64,000 nucleotides of DNA from Thysanoteuthis rhombus (lineage: Eukaryota > Mollusca > Cephalopoda > Oegopsida > Thysanoteuthidae), in assembly GCA_963457665.1 (NCBI GenBank), contig OY735211.1, positions 43,589,777 to 43,653,776 of the forward strand, read 5' to 3'. Below, piece after piece: positions 1-11,689 of the stretch. The first letter of the stretch is position 1; every line of letters starts with the position of its first letter. The notes under the pieces were generated by a model. The model saw nothing but the letters and a program-made list of their open reading frames with translations, was not told the origin of the DNA and ran no database searches. The translations under genes and the position numbers were made by a program.

Positions 1-5
1 ATATA

Positions 6-72
<67 letters not shown>

Positions 73-108
73 CATATCATATTTCTGATTTGTATTATAT
101 ATATATAC

Positions 109-174
<66 letters not shown>

Positions 175-190
175 CAAATCAGATATATGA
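1..190. repeat. (TA)n microsatellite array
   Basis: Nearly pure TA dinucleotide repeat with two short interruptions around 70-110. Open frames across it (alternating Tyr-Ile) are low-complexity artefacts, not genes. The array runs off the left edge of the window, so its full length is unknown. Confidence 0.97.
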
Positions 191-289
191 TATGATATAA
201 CTGGAGACCAGACCCCTGGATAACCCCTACTCACACAAGCTATTAGCAAATCCTCAAGACAGCCATCACTATAAATTCAGTTCCCTGAC

Positions 290-2455
290 CACAGCAGCCA
301 TCCTCATCAGTTTCTTAACGTCCATCGTCAGACATAGACATTCCCCAGGATTCACCACACTTCTCTATCGTGGGTGTCGCGGAGGCAATACTTTCCGAAT
401 TCATCTATTTCGTCTCTCTATCTAGTATTCTGTCGGCCTTGGTTGCGTATGTGATCTCTGGGGATCCATGTCGTGAGTTTTGATGTCTATCGGTTGTCTG
501 CAATTCTTACGACTTGGCCGGCCCATTGCCATTTGAGATTTTTAATGGATTCTTTGATGTCTCGGACGCCTGTTTTCTTCCGGATGTATCGTGCTATCTT
601 GTAGTCTCTCCATATGAGGTTGACCATGATTTTTTCATGTGCACGTTGCATAGCTCTTAGTTTGCAGGTCTATCTCTTGGTTAGATTCCATGTTTCAGGT
701 CCATAAGTGACTATTGGGCGGATGCATCGGTTGTATACCCTTCTTTTTAGCATTATTAGAATCTTCTTGTTTTTTAAAGTTGAGCTTGTTCTGCCAAATG
801 TTTGTCATTCTTGTGTGATTCTTCGCTTGATTTCTTCTTCTTTCGAGAGTCTCATGGAGATTTGTTGTTCTAGGTAGATGTAGTGGTCTATTCTCTCCAG
901 TTCTGTATCTTCGATTTTGATCTTAGTTTTCTCATTTCCGACGTAATTGTTGCACATGATCTTTGTCTTGCTGAAGTTCATTTGTAGGCCAACTTTCTTG
1001 CTCTCTTCATTTACGTCATCTAGCATTAGTTGGAGGTTGTGTGGGTTTTCTGTGAAAAGGGCGACGTTGTCTGCAAATCTGAGGTTGTCCAGATGCTTGC
1101 TGTGTATTGTGATTCCTTTATTTTCCCAGTGTAGTCTGAAGATCATCTCTAGACAGGCTGTGAAGAGTTTGGATGAGCTGATAACACCTTGTCTTACCCC
1201 ATTTTGGAGGACTCTGAGTCTTCAGTTAGCGTGATAAAGGAGCTGCTGTGACTGTATGTATGTTGCAGCACTCTGACGTATACTAGATCTACACCTTGTA
1301 GAGTGATGGCCTCCATGATCTTAGGGATTTCCACTGAGTCAAAGGCCTTTTTGAAGTCGATAAATGCTACAGAGAGTGGCAGCTTGTATTCTGCTGCTTT
1401 TTCTTCAGCTGATTTATCGAATTCATGTGGCCCATGGTCGAGTAGCTTCTATAGCCAGCTTGCACCCGTGGTTGGTTTTCATCTAGTGTTTTTGTGATTC
1501 GGTTGGTGATGATTTTTGTGAAAAGTTTGTGTATGCAGTTGAGTAGGCTTATAGGTCTGTAGTTGTTGAGGTCTTTTGGGTTTCCATTTTATATAAAAGT
1601 ATTATGATTGCAGTGTTCTGATCATCTGGGACTTTACTTTGTTTTAGGCAGAAGTTGAATTGGACGGCAAGTTTCCTTACCTGCTTTTTTGAGTATATCG
1701 ATGGTGATGTCTGGTCCAGGGGCTTTTCCTTTCTTTGCTTTTTCGATGGCTTGTTTCACCTCCCAAGGGGCCACTTTAGGGAAACCCTCGAGTTGATTGC
1801 TTGCGTCTTGCGTATCCTGTTCATTATTTTGTAGTCCTTGTTTGGATGAATAGAGTTTTTGGTAAAATTCTTTAGCACGATTGCCAATCTTGACTTTCTT
1901 GTTAGGTAACCAATTTCTTCAAGTATGCTGGTTATTTGCTTTCGTCCTGAATTGAGCCCTTTGTTTATAGCTTTGAAGCCCCGACCTTTTTCGAGTGCCG
2001 ATTCGATGACTGCTGTCGTGTATCTTCATATGTCTTCTCTTCGTTTCTTCTTGATTATTTTATTTAGTTCGGTCTCTTCAATTTTCTCTCTTGTTGTTGT
2101 CGGTGGCTTGAGGTTTCTGCGTTTTTCTATGAGATTCCTGCTTTCATCTGAGTTTTTATTGATGGTTTGTGTGCTCGTTGGTTTGAATATAGTGGCGCCC
2201 TCTATTATAGAAGCTGTCATTTTGTTGTTTAGTTCGTTGATTTTGGTGTCGTTTTCTTGTTCAGTAAGAATTTTAAATCTGTTTTTCAGATCAAGGATCG
2301 AATGTGCTCTTTTGGTATTTTCAGTGGTTGCATTTTTGGTGTGGAACATTTTTCTGTGTTTTTTTTTCACTTGCATTTTACATTTTATCATTCTGTGGTC
2401 GCTTCCTACGTTGACTTGAATTAAGACTTGGATATCTTTAGGAAGTATACCAGTG
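290..2455 (-). mobile_element. RTE-clade LINE, longest copy in the window, 5' truncated
   Basis: This is a degenerate non-LTR retrotransposon read on the minus strand. Near 2390-2420 the motif GSDHR, typical of the C-terminal end of an apurinic-type endonuclease, is followed by the lysine-rich linker (2026-2391) that separates endonuclease from reverse transcriptase in RTE elements. The reverse transcriptase then decays through several frame breaks. Its active-site block reads RFADNVALF near 1070, so the usual FADD has become FADN. The C-terminal part (QMNFSKTKIMCNN, then HYIYLEQQISM) leads to the 3' end near 290, with only a short ATG-like tail. The first part of the endonuclease is absent, so this copy was truncated on insertion. 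RTE assignment rests on the C-terminal block conserved across all copies in the window. The element is dead. Confidence 0.9.
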
Positions 2456-3150
2456 ATTAAAGGTTCTTACATAATTGCAGATGCAATCAGTTTGACTTGT
2501 TTATAATCTTTAATTTTTTTTTTCAGAAATTTTCAAATAATTCTTATCAATTCATTTTAAGGTTTATTTGTTTATTTATTCTATCATTTTAGTGTGATTA
2601 TAATTTTCCATTCCTGAGTTGGTTGTCCTTGGGGTTATGAAATAAGTTTTTGTTTTTGGTGTCATTGTAATATTTTGCCTTATGGGTATGTGTTGGCTTG
2701 GGCTTGTGAGTAGTTTGGGTATTATGTACTGATAGTGATCATCTTGCGGGTTGGAGTTAGGTGTCAGCTTGTTTAATTTGATTTTAATCCATTAAATGAA
2801 ATGGTTTGTAGAACATATATATATCTCACATATTTTTACAGAGATGCCGGAACGGTATTTGGTGAGCTCCGGTAGTACTGCACACCTGGTTATAATGAAA
2901 CTCCACGATGAAAAACACTATTTGATATAGTGCTTATCTATTATGCTCAGAATGCCAATCGTGTGGGATATGAGCCTTCAAATTAATTCTGCAATATGCC
3001 TTCAAAGTAATTCTGCAATATGCTGGTTTAACACTAATAGCAAATGAGGAATCATACCTGCTTCAAAACATGGCGTATTGACGTTCACAAACCGTTCTAA
3101 AAATATAGATTCTTAATATATAAATAAAAATGCAATTTCCCATGTATATG
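2456..3150. other. No gene recognised; AT-rich spacer
   Basis: T-rich, AT-rich sequence after the 5' break of the LINE. No open frame with protein-like composition and no clear repeat boundary was seen. Confidence 0.5.
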
Positions 3151-3151
3151 A

Positions 3152-3431
3152 CAGTAATAATGGCGAACCTTTTTGGCGCAGAAATGCTCAAAATTTTAAT
3201 TTTTTGTATGTATTCAATTTTGGGATAAATGCTTCTAGATAAGAGGTCTGTTTTTCTGATACATATTTCTTTTTGAATTAGGAGTTTTAAAAAATGTAGC
3301 TCAAGCTTTCAAAATATACTTGGATAATAAGATGAAATTGAAAAAGTATTTTTCCAAAGACCAATGCGAGTCACTTGAAAACCTTGTGCGTGTCGATGCT
3401 GACACGCGTGTGACTGGTCCACCATCACCGG
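3152..3431. mobile_element. Possible short hAT-like element with imperfect terminal inverted repeats
   Basis: The left end carries AATGGCGAACC. The reverse complement of the right end carries GGTGATGGTGGACC. Both resemble the CAGTGATGGCGAACC-type terminus common in hAT elements. No 8-bp target duplication could be matched, so boundaries and class are tentative. The following 650 bp has scattered short frames that I do not recognise. Confidence 0.35.
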
Positions 3432-4121
3432 CCAAAATACATGAAATTATCCTGAGTTTAATCCAAATAAATTCTGATACTGAATAGTTTCAATCCAAGC
3501 CGATGCCTTTGAGCGCTTATTTTCATGAAGCAATTGATGTGCTGATCTTGAAATCCTTTGACAGTGAAATTGGTCTTTACCAGAAGTTCAGTAAATGTGG
3601 CTTTGTTTTGAATCTAGCAAATCATTAAAAGGAAGTTTAGTTAATCAGATGTACTTTTTTTAATACTGAAAGAACGAACCAAAACTGGTGATTCTCAGAA
3701 TCTTTTTTTTTATGTCTCATAGCAAACAGAATAAGTTGAGAAAGGAACGAGATGATACAGATATCGAATTGAGGATACTGATTATCGTTTGTGAGTTTTT
3801 ACCTTGAACGTACGTGAATACGTCGGATCATTTTTGAAAGAGTTCATTTTAATCTCACCCTGATTTATGAATTTCCATTGCTGAAAACATACTGTGAGTA
3901 GATATTTCGGAGACACGACAAAAATATTGATTTATTCGTGGTCAATAATTTATTTCAATCTATTGACCCAGACATTGAGATGAAACGAATAGAATTATCG
4001 AAGTTGGAACACTATTGACCAAATAAGTGCTAAAGATTCAAGAAGCCAGAGAGAAGGATTCAATTCTTTCTTATTCATCTATTTTATCAGATGAAGTGTT
4101 GTAAATCATTATTTTTATTTA

Positions 4122-4335
4122 GTTTTTTTTTGTTTGTTTGTTTGTTTGTTCTTTTGGTGACTATTTACCTTCCTCTCAATTTTTGTTGCTTTTTATCGTA
4201 ACTAAACTCAGACCGGTGTCCTTTTGGCAGTGACTAAATCAGAATAAGTTGCTGGTGTGAATCGAACTCGAGACCCTCTTTACCAGAGTTTGGCTTGCTT
4301 AACGCCCACAGCTCTTATCACTGAGCTATAGGAAC
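4122..4335 (-). mobile_element. tRNA-derived SINE
   Basis: On the minus strand the element begins GTTCCTATAGCTCAGTGATA, a clear RNA polymerase III A box. A B box reading GAGTTCGATTC follows about 55 nt later. A body of about 110 nt runs to a 3' tail of repeated AAAC/AACA (seen as GTTT repeats at 4131-4150 on the plus strand). Tail, tRNA head and length all fit a SINE. The cloverleaf has no paired acceptor stem, so this is not a functional tRNA. Source LINE unknown. Confidence 0.8.
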
Positions 4336-4367
4336 TAATTTGTGATTCATAGCATTTTGATCACTAT

Positions 4368-4500
4368 ATGACGATTGCATTTAGAAATTATTTTTGGACA
4401 AGTTTAAAAACTTCATTCCGAGATCGAGTTTTTTCCTGTCGTATTAATTGGACTCAATTCATAGGGATAATATCAGTGACACATTTTGCAAAAATTACCG
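4368..4500 (+). repeat. Direct repeat pair D, copy 1
   Basis: This block matches 5657-5790. Shared stretches include GTCGTATTAATTGGACTCAA and GATAATATCAGTGACACATT. The copies lie about 1.3 kb apart in the same orientation. They could be fragments of one dispersed repeat or a local duplication. No coding content is evident between them. Confidence 0.75.
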
Positions 4501-4631
4501 TTCATTTGAAAGAGTGCCAATTTTGCGTTTGCTCGACCACTTATTCATAGTTTTCTCTTACAAACCTTTGGAGAGCAGGAGTTATAATGTGAACCCCAGA
4601 GATTCTTAAAACGGCAGTGTCGTGGTCGTCG

Positions 4632-4632
4632 C

Positions 4633-4690
<58 letters not shown>
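4632..4690. repeat. (GTT)n microsatellite
   Basis: About 19 uninterrupted GTT units, followed by a G/T-rich stretch. Confidence 0.97.
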
Positions 4691-4691
<1 letters not shown>

Positions 4692-4794
4692 TTGTTTTGT
4701 TTTTTGGGGGAGGGTTCTTGTTTATGTTTTTATTTTATACTTTGACCACTTGATGTTATTTGATATAAAAACTGGATGAACATTGCTGATTTTA

Positions 4795-5085
4795 AAAGTT
4801 ATTGAGAGCAGCACAGAGGGTCAAGATTGAACGCTGCTGAACACACACTACGGCATTAATTTAGCATGGAATTACATTGCAAATTGAGCCCTCGCCAAAA
4901 ACCTATTTTGGGGGCATAATCTTTTCAAGGCACAATGAAGAGCATATGTTAATTTTCAGCCCTCGAGCTCTATTGGGACGATCTGTACGTCTGATACACC
5001 AATAGCCAACCAACTAACCAGAACAACTTGAAAATTATGTCGATGGTTTTGGTGAAAGTTTTGGTTGACGGTTTCTGATGACAAA
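4795..5085 (+). repeat. Interspersed repeat X, copy 1 (partial)
   Basis: This shares ACATTGCAAATTGA and the 3' block TTTTGGTTGACGGTTTCT with four other copies in this window. It lacks the 5' part seen at 8805 and 40350. Class unknown; see the copy at 40350-40758. Confidence 0.65.
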
Positions 5086-5656
5086 GGGGGAGAAATCCTG
5101 CTATTTTCCGTCTCCAAGTTACACTGTTTACTTATGATATCAGATACTTAGCTCTTCTTCTGGCCCTCTCTTTTTTTTAACCTAAACTACAACTTCATGG
5201 ATTTGTCCTGATGGAACTCAAGTAACCGTAATTAGAAAGCAACTAAAACCATACACCCAATGCTCTCAGAATATTATAGTGGCAATGCATTACTGCCTAG
5301 GCAGCTCTAAAGCTCTTACCAATCTATCCTCGTAAACCAATGGACTTATTTTCTTACTGGGCACTCCATAAATAAAACATAGTGTCGCACAAAGCTTTAT
5401 CTATGATAAATAAGGATATAAATTAATGGAAACGTTCATGTTCATTTATAAGTACTTTTTTTAACATCAGGTCTCGTTGATATTACAAGAAAAAGCAACA
5501 AAGATATTTACAGCTTTGTACAGTGTTTTTTGTTTGTTTTTTAAATTGAAATGCTTCATTCAAGTTAGTTTATGGTAATGAGCATAATAAACTTTGCACT
5601 CGAGATAGAACCTTAATTTTCTCGCTTTTCTTTTTTTCCCATCGACCAATAAACAT

Positions 5657-5790
5657 GAAGTATCGATTGTGTATTAAAATTATTTTTTAACAAGTTTAAT
5701 AACTTCATTTGGAGACAAGGTTTTTCGTGTCGTATTAATTGGACTCAATTTATCAGGATAATATCAGTGACACATTTAGCAAACACATCC
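5657..5790 (+). repeat. Direct repeat pair D, copy 2
   Basis: Second copy of the block at 4368-4500, with the same order of shared words and roughly 80 percent identity by eye. Confidence 0.75.
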
Positions 5791-6663
5791 GCTCTTATCA
5801 GAATACACGTCCTTGCTATAAATACAATCAGTGCATACAATCAGAAAATTATTGTGATATGGAAATTACACTCTGAAATCACACTGCAGCCATGTTATCG
5901 ATTTCAAGGTCATTACAGAGGAAATACTGTGTTATATTTACATACAATAGCAAATTTATGTACGCCTGTATTTCTGTACGTTCCAAATTGTAGGCAACAC
6001 TTTTGCATCCTGGCAGCTCAAATTTGGTTGAAGAGTATGTCATTTCATTGCGATGGTCATGGGTCATGTGACGTTTTCTGACTGTGTATGTGTGTGGATC
6101 AAAATGTTTCGTTGTTTTTCTTTTGTTTTTTCAAATTTTACCGAATCCCGTTTTTTTTTGTTTTTTTTTTTGTTTTTGTTTTTTGTTGTTGTTGTTGTTG
6201 TTGTTTCAATTAAGGGGCACACAATTTTTTTTTTGTCAGATTTTACGAAGGGGTCGCAAGTTTGTTCTTCAATTTTCATCTAGTTCCACGGTTTTGAAAT
6301 TTTACAGCATATTTGGGAGGAAAAAATATGTGTATTCATTCCCCTTGCTGGGTACAATAAAGTGTCCGTGCCTAAAGAGTCAGAATTACATTTACAGTTG
6401 TCAGTTGTTTGTATGGAAAGAATACTCAATGTCCAAGAAACTGGCCCTTGGGGCGATTGATCAGACATTGATGGACATAAAAAGCAATGTCATAATGTTG
6501 GAATACAAAAATCTGTACTAGACTTGGTACTTCCACCAGTTTATAATATAAATGGCTGTCATATAATTTTGCTGAAAAGAGCCATTTCGAAATCACAACG
6601 GAAGGTATTAAAATGTGTTGACAAAAGTAAACATCTGAAAGAATTGTCTCACAAATGGCCTAT

Positions 6664-6690
6664 GGTTAGGGTTGGGAATTAGGGTTAGGG
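6664..6690 (+). repeat. Interstitial telomere-like TTAGGG run
   Basis: Three TTAGGG units lie in about 27 bp, interrupted by TTGGGAA. It is too short and broken to be an active telomere. A double-strand-break repair scar or chance are both possible. Confidence 0.5.
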
Positions 6691-6887
6691 TCTATATTAA
6701 ATTCAGACTGATGCAAGAAGTGAGTCATTTTATTGATACTGTTAGAAACCCTCTACAAAGCTGTCACCGAAACTGTCAACAAAGTTTCTTCAGTTTTTGA
6801 GGAGGTCTGACTGTCAATGTATGCATCGCACGAACAGTCTGCGCCGATGGGGCAAGAGAGCTTTAACCATTCACTCCTTATTATGTT

Positions 6888-7205
6888 TAGAAAAATGGTT
6901 TGTTTCCTCTTGAATTCTCACCCTAAATAAGTGAGTGGGAGGTCATTTTACAATGTAAGTTTATGCTAAATCTATCCTTTAGTTTTTATCTAGCAGAGTT
7001 CACGCTTGTTTTGTTGTTGATGTTTTTATCTTTGTGTCTGTTCAGGATCTCTTGTGATCACTGTCCCACAAAAAGCATGAAAAGTAACTCAGTTATTGAT
7101 CACCACCTTTTACCATTATTTAATTGATCACCCTCCCCCCGGAAAAGACATTGATCACATGACTGTTTCTATTTGGTGACCAACCAGCCGTGTTCATATT
7201 TATGT
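6888..7205 (-). repeat. Interspersed repeat X, copy 2
   Basis: The reverse complement carries GGTTGGTCACC near one end, then GGGTGATCAATTAAATAATG, TTTAGCATAAACTTACATTG and a C-rich block. These occur in the same order in the copies at 8805 and 40350. It is more diverged than those two. Confidence 0.6.
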
Positions 7206-7858
7206 TTCCTGGCTGCAGTACGTAACATAAAAAAAAAAGAGCTCATAGCTTGGCTTTTTTAAGAAAAGGCCTCTTTCTTTAATGAAACGAACTTTTCTTT
7301 CTCAGTCTCCATGGTTTACTACCCATTTTCAATTCCACTGTAAACAAGCAGGCAGACATTGATGATAAATACATTTACGCTAAAGAGACGTTGTGGTTTT
7401 TATAAGAGAACCAGTCTGAGTTGGCACTTACTTCTGAATAAATTCCTACTGACGGGTCGATTTGAAGTGAAAGACTTCATGATTTATTTCCTCTTCCATT
7501 TGAGCCGAATTTTCAAGGGCACAAGTACTTTAAAAACTAGATACCAGACTGAATACTGACAGAAAACGCACTTTGCAGAGGTTTAAAATAAATGGCATTT
7601 TCTACAGCGCGTTTGCCAACTTGGATGACTTTACGACCGAAGTGTTTAAAGTAAAGATATAAGATGACTAAACAAAGCTGACTTGAGCCTCGTTCTAAGA
7701 TTGTACTCTGCTCTTCGATAATTCTGGTTCAGATTAACGAGACGTGAGCATCTAATTCTCCTTGATTTTTTTTCTTTCAATTTTAGGTACTCTCAATCGA
7801 GTAGACCTTCGAACCATCCGAGAATCCGTTAATATTGAAAATACTTTTGCAGATTTTA

Positions 7859-8290
7859 GAAGGGGTTTCTATTTACAGTATAACTGTAATGATAGAGTGG
7901 CCACTTATTTTCCACCATCTTGGTGAAAACCATTCCGGCCTTATCAGGATCGATTCTCAAAAGCGTACAGGCTCCTCTCTGAATTGACTCCAAATAATCT
8001 AACTTTTCAACCAAAAAGACCAACAAGCTCTTGTTGTTTTGAACACCATTAATACACAATGCCTTAATCTATCCCAAATAGGTTCTAAATCGTTATTTTA
8101 CGCTATGTACCAATGTAGTGTATAATACTTAGATTAGATTTAAGGATAGGGTAAAGGATTCTTATTTCCGAGTTATTCATCGGTGTTATTTCGTCTTCAT
8201 ATGTTTATGCCTCCTATACTTCCGATAAGATGGCGGAAAGTCAGTACTATCTCTAGCATTATAGTTACACTGTAAATAGAATCCCCTTTG
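7859..8290. mobile_element. MITE with about 68-bp terminal inverted repeats and TA flanks
   Basis: The left arm (7859-7925) reads GAAGGGGTTTCTATTTACAG. The reverse complement of the right arm (8222-8290) reads CAAAGGGGATTCTATTTACA, and the match continues inward through ATCTT at about 80 percent. A TA dinucleotide lies immediately outside each end (7857-7858 and 8291-8292), as expected for a Tc1/mariner-type target duplication. The 432-bp element has no transposase frame, so it is a non-autonomous derivative. The autonomous partner is not in the window. Confidence 0.75.
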
Positions 8291-8804
8291 TAAAACATGA
8301 AAAAATTTTCTTTCTAAAAATTGACCAACTCCAGGATAGTTCTAAGGTCTAATGGATTGAAACCACCTAAAATTGAATGAGATTTTTTTTCAATGATAAT
8401 TCACCTCTCGCGTCTCGTAAATCTTCACCTTCTATCTTTAGTATAGAAAGTAAAATAGAGAGAAATATATTTTCATAGACGCGTTTTATCCTATCTTTTC
8501 CCAAGTATATAAAGCAATTGCTCTGTATTTGAAACCAGGATTTTCTTTGATATCTGATCTGATGTTGTCACAACTGAGCGAAATTGAGTCACACTCTTTC
8601 AAAAAATATTAATATGACATGAATATCTTGTTCTGCACAAAATATCAGCTACTTCCTCTCAACAGATAGGAGAGGGTGCATCTTCTTCGCCTTCCCACGA
8701 GCTCAGAGTCGAGTAAGTATAGCTCGGGTAATCTATATAGCTATTAACCATCTGATGTCGGTGGTGAACTTATCAAAAATACATATCAAATCAATAGTTT
8801 TACA

Positions 8805-9243
8805 GATCAGGTTAGTTACTCAATAGAAATCGTCATGTGACTAACGTCTTTTGGCAACATACCGTGTTGGGGTGATCAACTGGAAAGAATCGGGGGAAAA
8901 AAGGGGAAGAATGAAGTTAAATATCTTGCCTTTTGCTGAACTGTGATCACTAAAATGAACTTCGAATTTTTTTAAAAATAAACTTGAACGCTGATAGTCA
9001 CATTAAATTTAGCATAAACGTACATTGCAAATTGAATTCCCCTACTAAAACCTGATATGGAGGGGGGTAAAAAGTTTTTTTAAATTCTTAGACATAGTAA
9101 GGAGTATCTGTTGAAATTTTCCATCTTCTAATCCCATCGGTGTGGTCCGTACATACATGCATGCATACATACATAGCCATCCAGACCAATTCAAAAACTG
9201 AAGAAACCTATGTTGATAGTTTTGGTTGACGTTTTCTAATATG
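8805..9243 (+). repeat. Interspersed repeat X, copy 3
   Basis: It runs from GTTAGTTACTCAATAGAAAT to TTTTGGTTGACGTTTTCTAA. Internal words such as TGTTGGGGTGATCAACT and ACATTGCAAATTGAA match the other copies. A CATA-type microsatellite lies inside near 9155. The two ends are weakly inverted (AGAAATCGTC against AGAAAACGTC), hinting at a DNA element. Confidence 0.7.
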
Positions 9244-9734
9244 ATATTTTGTCAACCTACATCAAACAGGGCTAATGCTTCCTGTCCTCCTTGGAAACAC
9301 TGTAATATCACGGATTACTCTCCAACCAACCGGTCGATTAATGGTTAAAACCAACCTACGATATTCTTAGCGCCTTCGGCATTCTTATGTGAGAACTTCC
9401 CCCGTAAAATATGATAATGTATACACGTGTCAAAACATTCTTCTGTTCAAATCTGTGCAAATCTTGATATATCCATACTGCTTTTTCACAAGTGTAAAAG
9501 TCAAAGAAATAAGGTTCAGCAGAAAAGAATGCTTCGACGTGAGATGGGGGATATTTTTCACGAAGAATATTCTGCTTCGTGAAGTTCTAGAAAATTAATG
9601 ATGATGATGTTTTGTCCTCGGGTGTTTCAAATTCTCAAATAGATAAACTGCTATCTGAAACAACTGGCATTCATACGATTTCTTTCTTTTATTGAAGAAC
9701 CGTAGCCACCAAAGGTGGCAAAGGGTTCAATTCT

Positions 9735-10090
9735 TTCTTCTTTCAGGTGTGTGTGTTTGTGTGTTCCAGCGCTTATGGTCATACTGTTTTGTCTACAGAC
9801 ATGAGAATCGGCGTAAGTACTCCATTAGATCTCTACTAAAATATATTGTTTTGGAAAAAAAATTTGGGTCACTTTTAGGGGTGGGGCCTTATTTCGACTG
9901 GTTTATTTATAATACCTTGATTCTGGAGAATCTAGATGTCCCTAGTTTTTAATTCTTTTTTTTTTTTTTTTGTTCGTTCTATTTTAGACGTTTCTCAGTG
10001 ATAAATGCCAATGGTGTCATAAATAGAATTTATTCTGACCATATTCATTCTTTGATTTAATTTTTTTTATATAACTTCAACTTTTAACGC
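9735..10090 (-). repeat. Interspersed repeat Y, copy 1
   Basis: On the minus strand it reads through AGAATAAATTCTAT, an AATAAGGCCCCACC-like block and AAGCGCTGGAACACACAAAC into a CA-rich tail. The same order occurs at 49850-50180, including the CA tail. A 3' microsatellite tail suggests a retroposed element, but I do not recognise the family. Confidence 0.7.
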
Positions 10091-10434
10091 TGCGGTTGTA
10101 TTATTATTGACTGTGATGGTGAGTTTACAGTTCTACTGCAATATTGAATTATTTCACCCTCTATTCTTAAATTGTAAAGAAGCACAACGGAATTTTCTCA
10201 AAACCTGCTGCTACTTTCTATTTATGATATGAACTGTGTCTTTTTTTTACTCTATCCATAACAATTGACTCCTCCAGTTAAAGGTAACAATTTTGCTAAT
10301 AAAAAAAATACCTCCTATCCACCATTTGAATAAAGAGATAAAAAAATAGCATCTCATAGAAATTGAAACACATCCGTGAAATTCTCAGTTCTATAATGAT
10401 ATATATATAACTCGTTGTCTCAGTCAAGAATTGA

Positions 10435-10740
10435 ACGATCGTAGCATCAAATTTTAAAGTCTTGTAAAAGAATTCAATCGAGGAATAAATATGATCAGAA
10501 TAAATTCTATTAGTGGCATCACTGGCGTTTTTCACCGAAAAACATCTACAATGGAGTGAAAATATCTAAAAATATCCAAATTCTGTAGAATCTAGATGTT
10601 ATTAATAAACTCGTCTAAATAAGGCCCCAAAAAGGTGAAGAAAAAAAAGAAGCTTTTTTTTCCAAAAATCAAAAACATATTTTTAGAAGGGTTCTAGGGA
10701 AGTACTAGTGACAACTTTCAAGTCTGCAGACAAAATGGTA
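10435..10740 (+). repeat. Interspersed repeat Y, copy 2
   Basis: This is the plus-strand counterpart of the copy at 9735-10090, sharing TCAGAATAAATTCTAT, ATAAGGCCCC and CAAGTCTGCAGACAAAATGG. It stops at the point where a 5S-like sequence begins, whereas the copy at 49850 continues into GACAGGGAGCGCTGG. With copy 1 it forms a head-to-head inverted pair. Confidence 0.7.
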
Positions 10741-10900
10741 CGTCTGGATACACCGGTTCTCGTACTATCACCGAAATTAAGCAACGCCTAGCCTAGTCAT
10801 TATTCAGATGGGTAACCGTCCGGAAATGCCAAGTGCCGTACGCTCAGCCTCTGCTCTGCAGCCGATTAACCGAACGTCTTACCTGACTAGGACCGGACAG
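10741..10900 (+). mobile_element. 5S rRNA-derived SINE, copy 1
   Basis: Bases 10750-10852 follow the 5S rRNA order: CACCGGTTCTCGT, CACCGAAATTAAGCAACG, then ATGGGTAACCGTCCGGAAAT and AAGTGCCGTACGC. The internal promoter region is thus still readable. The first part of a 5S gene is missing. The sequence after the 5S part (CTCTGC...TTAACCGAACGTCTTAC) resembles that after the second 5S-like copy at 39.9 kb. This favours a SINE3-type element over a processed 5S pseudogene. Right end uncertain. Confidence 0.72.
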
Positions 10901-11242
10901 GGCACTCGGCCCCCATTCTTGAGCCCATGCTGCTGCATGGAGAACACATGACAGCTTGCTCTCCTAGTGCTCTCCAAGGAGCCACCATACACGTATCGAG
11001 TACCAGTGATCATCATCATCTTTATTTGGGGAAGGGAGAAACCTTTAAATTATCACCATTACTCAGTCAAAACACGTCCAGGAGGAAGAAAAAAAAATTC
11101 TTGAAATATAAAAAAAAAGAATAGAAAAACGTGAATGTATAGAAATTTCTGGGGCAGTCGTGAAGATCATGAAATAACGAATGATCACCTTTCATTTTCG
11201 AACGATATATTTACATGATTAAACCCAATGAGGTATACTCAC

Positions 11243-11379
11243 CGGAATCAGTAACTTCTGCTTGAAGACGTATATTCTTCCCTAAGGGTAGATTCGATGG
11301 TGTGCCATCCGCTGACAAATCTGGAATGAATAATCTACCGTGTGATGTTTCCATTGCAGGGTTATCTGTAGGCGGTTTC
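11243..11379 (-). CDS. Internal exon of a secreted protein, possible ZP-C start
   Basis: This 137-nt block is open in one frame across its whole length. It is bordered on the minus strand by a T-rich acceptor (TTTTTTTTCTCAG) and a strong donor (GTGAGT after TTCCG). It enters with one base completing a codon and leaves with one base over. The peptide includes PAMETSHGRLFIPDLSADG and PLGKNIRLQAEVTDSG. The second part resembles the start of the C-terminal half of zona pellucida domains, where a short 'LG..i.l.a.v.d' strand recurs; that is recall of family pattern, not a search. It is probably the same gene as the exons at 16.6, 20.2 and 45.2 kb, all minus. However, its entry phase does not follow directly from the exon at 13964 or from 16622. 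At least one more exon is needed between. The other two frames contain stops. Confidence 0.6.
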
Positions 11380-11689
11380 CTGAGAAAAAAAATGGAAATT
11401 ATTTTCCTTCTGCATGAACTAGACAAAAGAAGACGAAAAGGAAGACCAACTCGAAAAAAAAAAAATACAAGATTATAAAGTAAAATGAATCAGAAGGGAA
11501 AACTCTTGCTAAATTCGATAATACTTCTAGACTTAATAAAATCTATATTTTCGATGAATGTAGACCGCCACGCAATAAAGTTATTGGACGCAGAAATATC
11601 ATTTGGTTTGCTTTATTTAATGTTCTATCAATTTCTTTCCAGGCATATGAATATTTCCTTTCTTATTATATAAAATTTATTTGCATCAA

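Noticed and set aside
805-1234. Plus-strand frame opposite the RTE reverse transcriptase
   Set aside because: Antisense shadow of the LINE coding frame. The same applies at 2026, 25839, 34506 and 37676.
3057-3100. 39-nt minus-strand block with acceptor-like TATATTTTTAG and GTATGA donor, phase-compatible with the exon at 11243
   Set aside because: Weak donor, very short and no ZP-like sequence; phase compatibility alone has a one-in-three chance.
10741-10852. Functional 5S rRNA gene
   Set aside because: The 5' part is missing, many positions differ and the same SINE-like body follows as at 39.9 kb.
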